Assembly (NCBI GenBank): GCA_021292165.1
Contig: CM037879.1
Span: 247,629,797-247,693,796 of the forward strand
DNA length: 64,000 bases
Direction: 5' to 3'
DNA from: Shinisaurus crocodilurus
Taxonomy: Eukaryota > Chordata > Lepidosauria > Squamata > Shinisauridae
How positions within the stretch are numbered: position 1 is the first letter of the stretch; each line of letters begins with the position of its first letter. Of the stretch, positions 9,829 through 24,800 are shown in pieces. The notes under the pieces are model-generated. The model was not told where the DNA came from, made no database searches, and saw only the letters and a program-made list of their open reading frames with translations. The position numbers and the translations under genes were made by a program.

Positions 9829-12800
9829 GTGAGGTTTTAAGAAGGAAATACATATTGCTTCTAACATAATTACAATATTTCAAGAGTACCGGTATATTGC
9901 TCAACAATTGCAGAATAGGAAAGACAGTATGTGCAACATATGTATCATATTCATACAAGTGATATCCATATGTGTTCATGTTATGTTTTTAAAAATTGTT
10001 GATGTTTAACAGATTGTTATTCTCACAAAGAATTGAATGTTCTAACCATAGTTTCTCAGATTGGCCACCTAAGGAAGTGTATCTTAGGAAGGACTTAATG
10101 CAAGTAAATGCATTGTCTTTCCTAATTTATCTCAATTCTTGTGTGCTTGTATTGTTTCAAACAAATGGCATTACTTAGTTTGACATTTGTAGGTGTATAT
10201 AAGAAATATATTTAATTTTGGAATAAAGTTAGTCAACTGCTTATAGGTTTTCAAGTTCTAAATGTATTTGAATATCTTTCAACAAGGCACCTTTGAAACT
10301 TGCGGACACACCAGTTTTAAACATTTGCACTGATATGTCTATCTGCACTTTAACAAAACATGTCATAAAGTGAATAACAGTACTTTATGTTATTCCAAGT
10401 TATTTCCAAGTTATGTTTACTTGGAAATAAGTCCCATTGAGTTCAATGGGATTTACTCCCAGGCATGTGTATATAGGATTGCAGCATAAATGGCTAGTAC
10501 TTGTGTAGCTTTTCAACACAGAGCAAAGAATGATTACTAGAATGCAAGGTGCAGTCTCTTGAGAATTGTTTATAGTAAAATGCCAATAAGAAACAAGTTA
10601 TATTAAGTGAAAACACTTACCGTAATAGAAATAAAAACACAAGCAGCTTGGCAAAGAGTTGTAGCAAGTTGAATCCACTTGTTCCTTGATAAGTAATGCA
10701 TGTTTCATACTTGTGGAACAAGGTTGACTTCTTTATAATATTTATGTATATTTACAGTTGTAGACCTAACATTATGGCAATTCACTAACAGCACAATCCA
10801 TCTCCCATCCAAGTAATAACCAGGCTTGACCCTGCTTAGCTTTCCACGCTCAGACAAGCTGAGCCAGCGTAAGCCACAGGCCTGTTAATATTTACTTGGA
10901 AGTAAGTCCCATTGTGTTCAATAGAGCTTACTCCCAGGGAATTATGCTTAGAACTGCAAACTAAAAATACTCACTTGGTAACAGCATCTTCAGGATGTAC
11001 TAAAATCAACTAGACTATTTCTGCTTCAGTAATAATGAATCAAACACCTTTGATTAAGCATCGATATTTACTTGTTTGCTGAATATTGATTATAAGGTTG
11101 TGTGTGTGTGTATACACACACATATATATAAAATCACATTCTTAATCATGCTAGTCTTCAGCGGGGTTCTTGACAGCTTACAACCACATTAAAATTGTGT
11201 TAAATTAGTATACGTACTAATACATACAGTGTTAAATTAGTCACTGCATACACTTATGCCTGATGAGATTGGGTAGGATCACTCCAAAGTCCTCTTTTGC
11301 CAGTGAAGATTTTCCACACATACTGGTGCACTGTGTTTACACTGGCATAATGCCACTATTACACAGGCAGTACTTACTGCTGCAAGTGGAACTCTGCAAG
11401 CACAAGGAGGAACATGGGTGGACTTGCAAGTGTGGTTGCGGAGTTGTGGAAATTACCTGGAATCTTATGCCTAGCAGTTACTCCCATCCCTGGCAATGTA
11501 AGGTTACTGCTGCAAAAGAAGTGCAGGAATAACTCTTCTAAAGAGTTAAATAGAGGTCAATGGAAAACTCAGACAATGGTCTCTCCTCTCTCTCCATCCC
11601 CTAGCCACAAAAAATGGATAGGATTCCATCTACAGCCAGTCACAGCACAAAACCAGGAGTATGTAGCCCCCAGCCAGGCATCACAGATCATGCTAATTTG
11701 CATCTGGCTCTGGTTGGTGGACCTCCAGGGTTTTTGTGAAAATAGATCCTACAGGACTTAAATCTGCCCCCCCCCCCCATGTTATGAAGAACAAGTGGGG
11801 TGTGGTGGAATGTGATGAAGGGCCCAATAAAAGTTTGAATGCCCTTTTTTTAATGACATGAATGAGTCAGATGTTATCTGAGTGAGTTTATTGGTCCATG
11901 TGCTATTTACTCGGGATATCCCACTGAACTTCCTAGTAGGGTTAACTCAGACAGGCCTTTGCCATGAGCCAGATGACTGGGTGCCAAGGATGGAGTGGGC
12001 CAGTCTATTTGCTGTAGCTTTACTGGGCCTGAAGTACCAAAGGCATTTTCAACAAGACTTCCTGGCAGATCTTGGAAACCTTGTGGCCTTCTAATAGAGG
12101 TGTAGTCTGCATAGTCTGCAATATGTGAGTTGTATGTAGGACAGCATGGATCTTACCATATCTACAGACTAAACAATCTTCATTGCATGGATAATAAATT
12201 CCAGGAATCATGGGTAGAAATGGTGATGTGAACTTGACATAAAAGTGTGATTAAGCTTGTTTGTAATTTCCCATTTATTTATTTATTTATTTATTTTACT
12301 GATTGGAGGGCTACCACTCTCTTTTGCAATGTTTATCAATCCTAAGAAGTGTCTTGTTTTATTATTGACTCATTCTAGAGCAGTGTTCTCCAACCTTGGG
12401 TCCCCAGATGTTTTTGGCCTACAACTCCCAGCATGCCCCAGCCAGCTACACTGGCTGGGGCATGCTGGGAGTTGTAGGCTAAAAACATCTGGGGACCCAA
12501 GGTTGGAGAACACTGTTCTAGAGTCAAGCTTGGTTCTAGAGCTTGGTTCCTCCCCCAGTAACATTTCAATCTGGCTTGGGGGCAGAACTGCCTTGGTTGT
12601 CCTGTGGGATGACCTTTGCCAAGAGAGTGATGGTGGAGTGTAACCCTGTTGTTTTTCTTGGACCTCTCAGCAGCCTTTTATACCATCAACCATACTGTCC
12701 TTCTGGACAGTATGTCTGGGTTGGCTGTCTGGGTTGGGAGTCCATTTCCAGAAGATGGAGCTGAGGGATTACTGCTCTATTCTATGGCAATTATGTCACC

Positions 12801-15800
12801 TTAGGCAGGTGGCTACAAGGGAGGGGGCCTTCTCAGTTGTGGCACCGCATTTATGGAGTGCCCTCCCCAAGGAGGCTTGCGTGGCACCTTCATTAATATT
12901 TTTTCAGTACCAAGTGACCTTCCTATTCCTCCCTGGCATTTTAGAGGCTTAGTTTTGAAATTTTATGTCTGTTCTTAAATATCTTTATATTTATATATTC
13001 CTGTGCTGTTTGTCATTTTGTATTGTATTTTATTCTTTTAACTATTTGTATTTGAATTTTATTCTTTTAACTGTTGTAATCCACCAATAGAACTGTGGAG
13101 AAAAAGCATGACATCGCCAATACCTTCCCCCCACATACCACATGTAAAATGCATAATCTCTGCCAGAGGTTGAGGGGCTCCTGTGAACTGTGCATATTCC
13201 TCTAATGAGGTCAGGTGGTGCCTCCGAGTTTTCGACACATTTGAATGCTAATGGTTCCCCCAAGCACCCTCAGTGGTTGAGAATGCAACCGTCTGACACC
13301 TGAGGCCATCTCACGTATCCTGCCTAGCCGGACTGGTTTGTCCTGCTTGGGAAAGAAGGGGTCCGACTATCGAAGGGAGGGGCGGGGGAGAAGCAATATA
13401 CGGTCAGCCGTGGCTGCTGGGCTTTGTTGGATCGTGGTGCGACGAAGCACGGAGTGGGCGGTCGGCTAAGACCAGCCCGGGAAGGTCAACCCCCAAGCAA
13501 AGCGTCTGGGTATTCTAGTGTAAATTCCCAGTTGTTATTTTTGTAGTTCTGTCTGTGTGTAACAAAGGTATTTCATTCTGTTAATTTCACTCCCTTATCT
13601 CCCCACCCAATTTGTAACTGACTAATCCCAAAATAAACTTCCTTTGGCTTTTCACAGCAGAGTGTGTGTAGGTTCTCTGTTGATTCAGTGCTAAATCTCA
13701 GTGTCTCAGACTGGGGCTGAGTTTAAGCGAAGCGGATTGGGAGTGGTGACATCAAGGCTCGCAGTACGAAGCCTCTGATCTCCCGTCCTGACTCAAAGGA
13801 CGGGTCGCGGTCCTTCACTAAGAACATTTATTGGGCAGATTGAAAATACAATAAATAAATAATACAGTCTTGCTTTTGTACATTTATAGATGTTCATGAA
13901 GAGATGCCATAAGCCTCCAGTCTTGATTTGCATCTTTTTTTCTTTCTTTTTTTAACAGGCCAGGTTTTTGTGCCTTTTAACTGTGACATATTAATTCAAC
14001 AGGTGGAATATTTCTCAGCATAAAGATGCAATGGCCACACTTGTTGAATATTTGCCTATCGTGGAGCTGTTGAAGCGTAGTGAGTCCAGACAATTAAAAA
14101 AATGGCAACTCTAATTTGGATATTTGGGATACATTTCTGGAAATATATTGGGGCAGTTTGGACATAATGAGCTTGACTTCCTAAACCATGTTTTAGGAAT
14201 CTGGGAACAAGAGTTGGCCTGTGCACCCCTCTTCTCACATCCTCCCTTTCCATGCTGGCTTGGGCACATCAATCCTAGTTTGTTTAAAGCAGAGCTCCTT
14301 ATTACATCCAAAATGGGGAACTCTGATTTACTATTAATTTAGTAAGCAGGACCTTAAACCGTGGTTTGTTCCTGGTTTAAGATCCTAGTTAGTATTCCAA
14401 CATTAAACCAGAGTTCCCTATTCTAGATGCCATAAACCAGGACTGAAGCACCAAAGTCAGTGCACAAAACGGGGAGGATATGGTTGAGGAGGAAGTGTAC
14501 AGGCCTGACACTTGTTCCTGGTTTCCTAAACCATAGTTTAGAAAGCCAAGATTGTTACACTTCAATGGGCCCAGTGTGATATATACACAAGATGGCAACC
14601 CTAATATTGTAGTGGCTAACTTTATTTTAAAATTGAAACATGAAGAATGTATTTTTGTTGTTGTTGCTGTTGAGAAAAGTGTGTCTTTTAGTTCTGTAGC
14701 ATTTTAGTTTCTCATATAGTTCTCTAATTACATTTTTTGCCTTACTTTTAGGAAGTAGCAGTTTTTGTATTTGATAAAAAGCTTATGGACAAATATCAAA
14801 AATTTGAAAAGGATCAAATTATTGATTCCTTGAAACGAGGAGTTCAACAACTAACAAGGCTTCGACATCCTCGGCTCCTAACAGTGCAACATCCATTAGA
14901 AGAATCCCGGTAAGTTTCTCTATTAGTAACATAATTATAGATTATTTTTCACACAGTCTCAAAACATTCTGATAATCAGTTCATCTAACTTTGATGCATT
15001 TTGGAAAGTTAACTAACTATGTAAGCTTAGGTTATTGAATTCTGGAAACTGGATCTGCTTCTTTCAAATATTTGTAGTGTAACTTTTATTCTGAACATTT
15101 TTCAAGTATTTTTTACTTCCTAATAATAAGCTTAGAGAGGACTCCTGTAAGGTAAAGCAAAACTCACTAAAGAAGCACAACACTAGCTTACACTTCTAGG
15201 GTTGCCATATTTTTTATTGGCTGGGCTCACTATGCCTTCAACATAGTTTTATGTAATTTCCCAGAGAACCTTTGTTGTTGTGTGGATTAAAAATGTAATA
15301 AATAACATCCCTCCCTCTCATAATGCCTTAGCACATTTTCTAGCTGCTGCTGTGCCATAAGACTCATAATCTGTCTACATACCTACCTATCTCTTCTGAA
15401 TTGTACTTGAGTCATTTACGAAGGATGTTTGTTATATAGGCTGATTACTTTTTCCTTCTAGGGACTGTTTGGCATTTTGTACAGAACCAGTTTGTGCGAG
15501 TTTGGCTAATGTGCTTGGCAACTGGGACAACCTTCCCTCACCTTTACCATCTGACATCAAAGAATATAAACTTTATGATGTAGAAACGAAATATGGCTTG
15601 CTGCAGGTATGTATATTGGTGACTTATATGTGTTTCATTAATACTCTTATGCATAAGTAGGTATAATGTTCTCAGTGCCATACATATACTGTAGCTATAA
15701 ACAGCTTTGCTCATTCTGATTTTATCCACTTGAATTCAATGGAGCCATTTACATGACTAGAGATACATATATAAAATGTATGGGAATATGGAGTGGGTTA

Positions 15801-18800
15801 GGATTTTTAAGTTTTGTACTGTTTTTAATTGTGTTTTACACTCTGTTTTTTCTTGTATTTTATTGGCCTGTACAATGCTCAGAGTGGCCGGATGACTGGC
15901 CAGATGGGCGATTCAAAAATATAATAAATAAATAAATAAATAAATATGAAACTATTGGTAGGAGTGGGGTCTTGCAGCACTTCTACAATACTATGCTCTA
16001 TTTTTTTAATCTCATAGCTGCCTACTCTGAGTGTTCACCAAAATAACCACAAGATTTGTCTAAACAAGAAAATAGACTGCTACGGTTGCAATAGATTTAC
16101 ACAATGACCACCTGTCATTTTGTAAAATAACAAATGAAAAAAGAGCAGAGCCTTTAACTGCCTTGTACCCTCTTGCCTATTCAGAAGGTAGCTTTGTTGG
16201 GGCTTCTTAGCTCATTGGCTCTCTAGCAGACAGCTTTTTTATTTTTTATCTTCCCTCCCTCCATTCAATATGTTATAGAAGAAGAACTAGTGGCTACTCA
16301 CTTTCTGTTACATTAGCCATGCATCATGAGCAAGGAGAGTTTAAAGACATAATGTTGATTTGTCAAAGCCCAGTGTACCTTAGTCACACTGTGGTATTAT
16401 CAAGACATAGGTGAGAATATTCAGATAGCAGTTGCAAGTTCTGTAGGTCTGATGAAAAACCACTGCAGGCTTCTTCCCTCTGCAGTGGACACAGGTATGC
16501 CTGAGGGTCACTGCTGATCTGGGCGTGAATCCACTTTGCCTTCCTTACAACAGCAGCAGCACTTCTGTGAATTGTTTAACCCTGTTTTTCCAAGGATAAA
16601 TACATTAATGTAGTACTTCATAGCTAAATTTGCAAGGCTTTAAAATGCTAGAAAACAAACACACTGACAAGAATATCTCCTTCCTAACAGGTTTCTGAAG
16701 GCTTGTCATTTCTACATAGCAGTGTGAAAATGGTCCATGGCAACCTTACTCCTGAAAACATTATTTTGAATAAAAGTGGAGCATGGAAAATTATGGGATT
16801 TGACTTCTCTGTTCAATCTATAAATCCATCTGAGCAAGAGGTAACAAGGTGTTTAATTTGTTATTTATCTTCAGTGAAGCACAGGCTGAAAATATTGGGA
16901 ATCTAACTCATAATGCTTATCTGTCTAGCAATACACACATTTCATAACATGCCGCAGTTGCATATTTGGGGTTTAAACTCTGATTAATCACAACGGAACA
17001 TAAGGGATGCTACCACAATCCAGAATTAACCAGTTCACTCATCCTAATGTACACAAGCTTCTTGTTCATACACAAGTAGGATATGACTTGTAGACATATG
17101 TGAAGTTGTGAGATCTTATTATGGTAGAACAAACAAAAAATCCTTTCTTTTCAGTACAGGTTCAATTTTTATAGTTTATGTTGAGGTCATTGGAAATAGG
17201 CCACTGATTACTAATAGAGATCATCCTGCTTCTTATCTGACAGTGCTAAAGTGAAGTAGGCAGATATGTTCTGTTTATTTCTTGTATGGAGGTAAGTATC
17301 TCATTTACTTCACTTAGCTCTGGAAATTTATCCTAAAAAAAACCCTGGATGCGCTTTGAGTAAATTTTATTCATTTCTTGGTATGACAAGGCTAACTTCT
17401 TTCACTTTGATATCCTCATCTCTAGGTTTAAGATAACACTTTCTAGGTGTTAAGATTAGTTAAAGAAACATTGCTTGAGTAATTTTGTTTTAAACTTGCA
17501 CTTTATTTTTATATAACCTTCTTACTGTTCTTGCAGCCAAAATTCTCTTGTAAAGAATGGGACCCAAATTTACCATCTTTGTGTCTTCCAAATCCTGAAT
17601 ATTTGGCACCAGAATATATTCTTTCAGTGAGTTGTGAAACAGCTAGTGACATGTACTCTCTAGGAGCAATTATGTATGCTGTGTTTAATAATGGAAAGCC
17701 TATTTTTGAAGTCAACAAGCAAGATATATATAAAAGTTTCAGCAGACAACTGGATCAGGTATATTGTGAATCTGATTGTTAAATTCACATTTGAAAACTT
17801 AAGTTTTATGAAATAATCTCTGTTTTCAGTTCTGGGGCATTATGGCTACAAAGACGGGCAGCATAAAAATGAAAATGTATGCGGTATCTAATGAGATCTC
17901 GAAAGTGAGTTTCGCAGTAGTCAGGAGAAGAAGCTTCTGTGCCATGCAGGGATTATTGTCCCTCCCATTATTAGCAGGGGCAGGATCAGTTATAAAACAT
18001 ATGTAATACACTATATAATACAGAATGTGTGCATGTGTGTCTTGCTTAACGTGTACGATTTAACCAGGCCGCAGAAGCAGTTTTTCTTGGCACAGTATTT
18101 GTGTTACATTGGTGCAGAATTTTGTTATCCTTTTAGCACAGAGTACACACAGTCTATATGGTACACATGCTACATGTTTTGTTTTAATCTTACTGATGAC
18201 ATGTGCTTTTTTTGGTGCAGCTTAGCCGCTTGGGCCCCAGTAACCTTCAAAACATCCCAGAAGAAGTCCGTGAGCACATAAAACTACTGTTAAATGTAGC
18301 TCCTGCAGTCAGGCCAGATGCAGACCAAATGACTAAAGTAAGTAAATAGGAGGGCTACTTAAAATAGCTGCAGAAAATAATTCAAAGCCTTTTAAAACTG
18401 CTGTAATAAGTAATAGGTGTATAACTGCTAAATTTTGAACGTTGTTTTGAAAAATATTCTGTCTTATGAGAGTCTTTAACGATAGTTATTCAAATGTTTA
18501 ATAAAATGAGATAAAATCTTCTGCTTCTTTTTTTTTTTTTTTACCAAGTAAGCACTCAGTGATTTCACTGGAACTCTTTGTCTTGTAGAATTTGATTTTT
18601 ATTTTGTTTTTTTAGAGGATGATATTTTGCTGTTTAGAAAATAGGTCACATATATGAAAATGCAGAAAGGAAAATTTCCATTTAGTGTTACTGCTATCTT
18701 GGCTGTTTCACACTTCAGATTTTATATTTGCTTATGGTATGTTTATCATCTCATTTGCTTTCTTATCTTTATTTTTAGATACCATTCTTTGATGATGTTG

Positions 18801-21800
18801 GGGCCATGACACTACAGTACTTCGATTCTTTATTCCAAAGGGATAATCTTCAAAAGTCACAATTTTTTAAAGGGCTGCCAAAAGTTTTACCAAAACTACC
18901 TAAGGTTGGCAACCTCAGATCATTTTATTAGACATGTGTACTGTGCTGAAGCATGCATTGCTGATCCATAATAGACTGCATTCCTGGGCTGAGGATCAGA
19001 GGACCATAACAGTTTCTCATTTTACTTGGCAGTTTGAAAGTGTGTTGTAGTGGAAACTGATATGTAATGTCACTTTTAAAAGACTGCAGTACTTTTGCTT
19101 TAATTTTAATCCTTAAGGATAGTATGAAACTTGCTATAAATGATGTGTGAGGTTTTTGAAGAAAACCTATTCTGCCCTGCAAAGTAATATGTCTATTTTC
19201 TTTTAGCGTGTTATAGTGCAGAGGATTTTGCCTTCCTTGACATCTGAATTTGTAAACCCAGACATGGTACCATTTGTGCTGCCTAATGTTCTGCTCATTG
19301 CAGAGGAATGTACCAAAGAAGAGTACATAAAGCTAATTCTCCCTGATCTCAGCCCTGTCTTTAAACAGCAGGAACCAATCCAGGTAAGCATGATTCTCCT
19401 TTCCTGTGGAAATCTATATTTCCCATTAAATCTTAACAGCAATAATTGGATGCCAAAATAGGAGGTGGTATTCTCTTATTCTGGCTACATAAGAACTTCT
19501 TAGCAAGTTGCTTTATATTTTGTCAGGGTTTAGGAAGGCCTTTTCCCTTAGGAAATATCTGGAATTTCTTACCATAGCTTCACCTGCCTTCTGTTGGTCT
19601 CTGTAGAAACTGAACAGTGGTAACATGTCTTGAATAGTAAATTGCTATTCTGATATGTCACTGCAGTAGCCCAGACTAGGCCTATAAGTTAAAAATAGAG
19701 TTACATAGTAATTGAGATCTCTTTACTTTTGTTCCTAAATTCTGAACCTCATCTGCACTATTTCGTGCACTGTTGCTACTTACCTACACTTTGGTCTGAA
19801 TTTTTTCTAATACTAATAGGGTATTGGGGTTCACAATAATCCCCCCCTTCACAGTGTGGGTTGTATAGTACTAGTCTGAGTTGTAGCAGAGTATTTCAAG
19901 AATAGCCTTCCCCCCCTATGATCCTGACTGAGCATGACAGTTCACCTTTGAGGCTCTTCTCAGGCTTCCCTTGTCATCAGATGTATGGCAGGTGGGCACT
20001 AGCGATGGACCTTTTAGGTGTGGTGCCCAGAACTTGGAACAGCCTTTCAAGAGAAGTGTGCCTGGCTGCATTGCTGTTTTTTGTTGGTCTATTTGTCTTT
20101 TATATATTAAAACAAATACTTTTTTATTCCAGTGAGCTTTCTCAGCTTACTGCTTTTAAACTAGAGTTTGATTGTTCCTGCTACTTTTATATATTTATCA
20201 TAAACGGTTGTTAGCATAATTTTATATTATCTTTTGTGTTGTTACACCTGGATAATTTTCATAGGCAGGGTAATTTTTTCCAAAATAAATAGGGTAGCAT
20301 ACGTGGTTCTCTCCTCCACTCCTTTTATCCTCACAATGATCCTGTAAGGTAGGGTTGGGTTGAAAGAGTGTAACTAGCCCTGCGTCACTCAGTGAGCTTC
20401 TTGGCTGAATGCGGATTTGAATTTGAGTTTCTCTGATCCTAAGACTAGTGTGTAGCTCAATATGGCTAGCTGCCACTATGCCATAAACTTCAATATTCCT
20501 ACTTCTCTGGTTTCAGTCACTGGCACTCTGAAATGAAAGCTTAAGCAGTTATGTCTTCATAAAATAGATCCAGTCTATAAAAATGCAAACCAACCTGATA
20601 TATCAGTATGCTAGCTATGGTTCAGATGAATAGGTTAGGTGCCAGTGGGGCATTTAGTGAAGAGACAGAGCTCTTGTTTGTCAGTCTAGCATATTACATT
20701 TTATGGATGTACTTCATTCTGTTAGAAATTACATAAACATGTTACCTTAAAACAGAAGGTAATGACAAGATGTTCTTGTTTTCCATGCTCACAGGCTAGC
20801 AACATGGTGAGTGTATGCATTTGCTATGTTTACATTAATATTTGAGCACATAACCTAGTAGCAAATGTTACCCTGGAAGTGATTAATAAAAATAAAATAT
20901 TTGACACATGTAAATATTTCTTGAAAACAGATTCTGTTGATATTTCTTCAAAAAATGGACTTGCTACTAACCAAAACACCTCCAGATGAAATAAAGAACA
21001 GTGTTCTACCAATGGTTTATAGAGCCTTAGAAGCACCTTCAATTCAGATACAGGTCTGGTAACTTTGTTTTTTGTTCAACTTCAGTATAGCTAGAAAAAT
21101 CGATGCATGTTTGAAAGAAACCTCTTCTTTTTCTCACATCTTTATTTTATTTATTCTGTTTGTCTCTACCCCACATTTAGGGCAAGCTCTCACAAGGCAG
21201 CATACAATAAAAATGTTAAAAGAAATAGAAGGAGAATATGAGGAGGAAGATAGTTAAGGTTATGAGCCTTAAATTTCAGAAGTTACTTTTGGAATGTCAA
21301 CTTCCCTTACAAGATTGAGCACATTAATGTGTTGTTTTTCAAGAGGGGACAGAAAGGTCTAGACGTGTGCAACCAAACCCTCTCTCCCTGTAATAGTAAA
21401 ACTTTGAACATGGAGAAAGTGTGAAAAAATAGATTTCCCCCAGCTTTACAGAATTAACAGTTTAACACTGATTATGGGGAGGTGAGAATGAGGAACTGAT
21501 AGTGTTGAAGACAAGGACTTTGGACATGACTTGTGTCTTGAATAACTGTGCTAAAGCCTACTATGGTAGAGAGGCATGTGGCTCACTACACTGTGAACTG
21601 ATTTGCACATAAAGCTAAGCCATAGTATTCCCCCTCCTCCATCCAGTGCAACTGTGAGAGGAGTTTGGAGGCTTTCACTTCTGTTCTTGATTAACTGCGG
21701 TTTGTTGTGTCATTCAAGCCCAACAAACTGTGGTTAATCTTTACTCTGAATTGTTAGAAACAAACCCAACTTCAAACTACTGGTTGGCAGAGTGGCTTGT

Positions 21801-24800
21801 TTGAACAAGCCATATTTAAGATTAACTGAAGTTTAGCATATGAACAACACACTAAGCTGTGGTTAATCTAAACTGGAAGCAAAAGCTTCCAGTCTCCTCA
21901 AAGGCATGCTGGAGGATGAGGGGAGGGGAGAAGGAGCATGTGAACCTGAGGCTTGCTGCAGCTCATCCTCATAAACTCTCCTTATACTTTGCATAGGAGA
22001 CATCATGGTACTTGGTCTATTTGACATGTTACTTGTAACCCATGCCAATCTGACAAAGCTCTTATCTCCTCACCTTATAGCTCTTGTCTGTTCCTCTCCT
22101 TGACAAATAGACTACCCACTGGGGCTCTTGGGCAGGGTACCTCCATGTTCAATCAGATTTGTTCTGTTTGTGTCTTAAGTGTTGTTCACGTGTGTCAAAG
22201 TTTCTTTCTTGCAAATTCCCATTTCCTCCCCACATAACAAATGTAAGATGGGAAGGATCTATATTTCAATGTAGAGAAGTGAAGAGGGGGAAGCAAGGGT
22301 AAGTCTGTTGTAAGAAATCTGGTCATGGTTCATGCAAAAACTTTAAAGTTCACACTCTTCCCAGGATTGTATAAAGCCTGTCTAAAACTTTTGCAGGGAG
22401 GAAAGGCATGGCCCTTCTGTGATTCAAGTTTATATGCTTCTTCTGAATGTTTAGTTATCACAGGAATACTTTCATAATCTTGGTAAGGGAGGTTTTCCTA
22501 CACTGAAGACATTTTATGTCTGTGTTTCATTTTTAATTAAAAAAAATTATGATTTTATTTTTTTTTATTGTGATGTTTTTGATTATTGCTAGGTGATTTG
22601 AAATTTTAGGAATGGTGAGGTATAAATATGTTTAAATTAATAAAATACTACAGTTGGTGTGAGCCAAGAGAAAAAATGATGGATTACTTTAAAAAAACAA
22701 ACTATGTAGTGTTTTATATATAATTGTGGTACTTTCATTTACAGGAACTCTGCTTGAACATAATTCCTACATTTGCCAACCTTATAGACTATCCATCCAT
22801 GAAAAATTCATTGATACCAAGAATTAAAAATGCATGTTTACAAACATCATCTCTCGCTGTAAGTTAACTAATAATTTACTTCTATGAAATTCAGAATTAT
22901 TTAAAACTATGACCTGATTCACACATAACACTAATCAATGGTTTATTTAACCCATGGTTTGTTGCCCTACCAAGGGTTTGTCTGGGAGATGATCAAACAA
23001 ACTACGGTTTGTTTTTTCAATCCCTGGGTTGTTTGTTTCCTTCCTCATTCGCCCACTCCCTCCCTGTATCTCAAATGCCTTTGTGGTACTGTAGTACTGG
23101 CAGATAGAGTAGCTGGATTGTTTTTTGGACCATTCTTGCCTGCCACCTCTGTGGCCTGGCGAAACAACCCATGAACAACCCACAGTTCTGGGTTCACATG
23201 TAACAATCTGTGTTCACATGGTTTGTGAAATTTGGTTTAAACAACCCAGAGTTCACAACCCAACAACAAACCATGGGTTCTCTTTGTGGGATGCTGGTGG
23301 TTAGTGCAGCTGGGTTCACACATCACAGCAACTCAGAATTCAGCAGCCAGTGGCTTAAATAAGCCATGAGTTAGTATTATGTGCAAACCAAGTCTTAGCT
23401 GAAACAGTTGTGCCTCTTTCTGCTTTTGTTTTTCAATTTTAAAATTCTTTCCTTGCTTTTTTTTTAATACAAGCCACTTTGATTGCAAATTATACTTCTC
23501 TGTAAGAAGGTTCAGATTAACTCCCCCACATGCATATCCAACACATGGACAGGGAAGTGGGATAATGTTCATTGACATCACCATGCCTCCCATCCCCAAT
23601 TTCCGTCCACTCAGCATTAGAAGGGAGAGTTTATGCATGTAGTACTGTATGCCTGTAGAGCCAGCTGCACAGGTTTCTGATAGTGTGGAGAATGTACATG
23701 CATACAGCTGTAGAATTGTAGGGCCCCCTTTCCAACATTGTACTGAATGTGCAGATGTTGGGATGGAGCCAGAGGACATAGTCTTGCATTTGGTATGCAC
23801 ATGGAAGGGCTTATATAATAGAGAATCCAGCTGCTGTAGCTTAAGGTTTGCTGGAATTATCAACATAGCCATTTCAGTGATAAAATGAACTCTTCATTTA
23901 CACAAATATTTCTTTGGGCTAAAATCTCACAAAATGCAAACTACAGAGCCCAATACCAAGGTAAACACAAAAGTAATGTTTAGAAAGCAGGCTACAGGAC
24001 TGAACATGCAAGTGGAGGCAATGTGTGAATTCTCCTGCTAGTGATGGTTCCCTATAATTCTGAACCTTGCACAAAAAGGGAGGCGCAGGGACATGGAGCA
24101 CTCAAACTACAGTTTAGAGAGTTGAATGTAGCATTATATCTACATCTTCAGAGGGCTCCTGAGCGATCCATGAAGACATTTGTATCCAAGAACTCTATCA
24201 TGATGGCTTAATACAATGGATCTTAAATTGAGGATTTAAATAATGATGATGATGATGATGATGAGCATGCTTGAGTTGTCATGAACATAAACTCTCTTTA
24301 AATGATGCCATGTACACTATGGAGATGATGAAGCTGGATACGAAAAATGGTATCCCTGTGTCAAGCTGTCCCCCTCTAGAACACATCATATCACTTATCT
24401 TATGTTGTGATCTCATGACATGAATTTCTTAACCCTGTTCACATTATTACTATAGTTGGCAAGGAAATGCAGAACCATAAAAGATATGGGAGCAGGGTAT
24501 CTGGACTTACTGTTCCCATATGAACCTGCCCATACTTTTAACTGAGGCCTTGTTCCAGATTTCAACTGTAAGAAGTGAGGTGGGTGGTTTCTGGAGAGAG
24601 AGCCTTTCCTGTTGAAGCATCCAGACTTTGGAACAGCCTTCCCAGCTATAATGGCAAGCACCTATGCTATTGAGATTTATGTTCACCAACATCTTTGGAG
24701 GCATGTGACCAACAATGGATTAATCCAGTCTTGTACTTTCCTTGTTAGGGTGATGGTTAATTAATGAATTAAAATATTTAAATTGTATTTTATTTCATAT

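Larger units (their letters stand above)
9829..14751. other. SCYL2: SCYL2 intron 2: contents
   Basis: About 4.9 kb. It holds two AAGTCCCATT palindromic repeats (10418-10492, 10893-10968), a 5S-SINE remnant (10801-10884), a hairpin MITE with perfect target duplication (12381-12515), LINE fragments (12630-13080), a possible solo LTR (13285-13817) and diverged palindromic repeats near 14100-14600. Nothing is recognised in 9829-10410 or 11130-12370 beyond scattered repeat-like words. Confidence 0.65.
19384..20930. other. SCYL2: SCYL2 intron 9: contents
   Basis: Holds an L2-like LINE remnant (19925-20220) and a MIR-like SINE in reverse (20262-20490). The remaining sequence shows nothing recognisable. 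Confidence 0.6.

Noticed and set aside
23333..23872. 179-codon minus-strand open frame
   Set aside because: No domain, signal or family resemblance; it starts within MITE sequence and runs through intron DNA of SCYL2, so chance opening is the best explanation.
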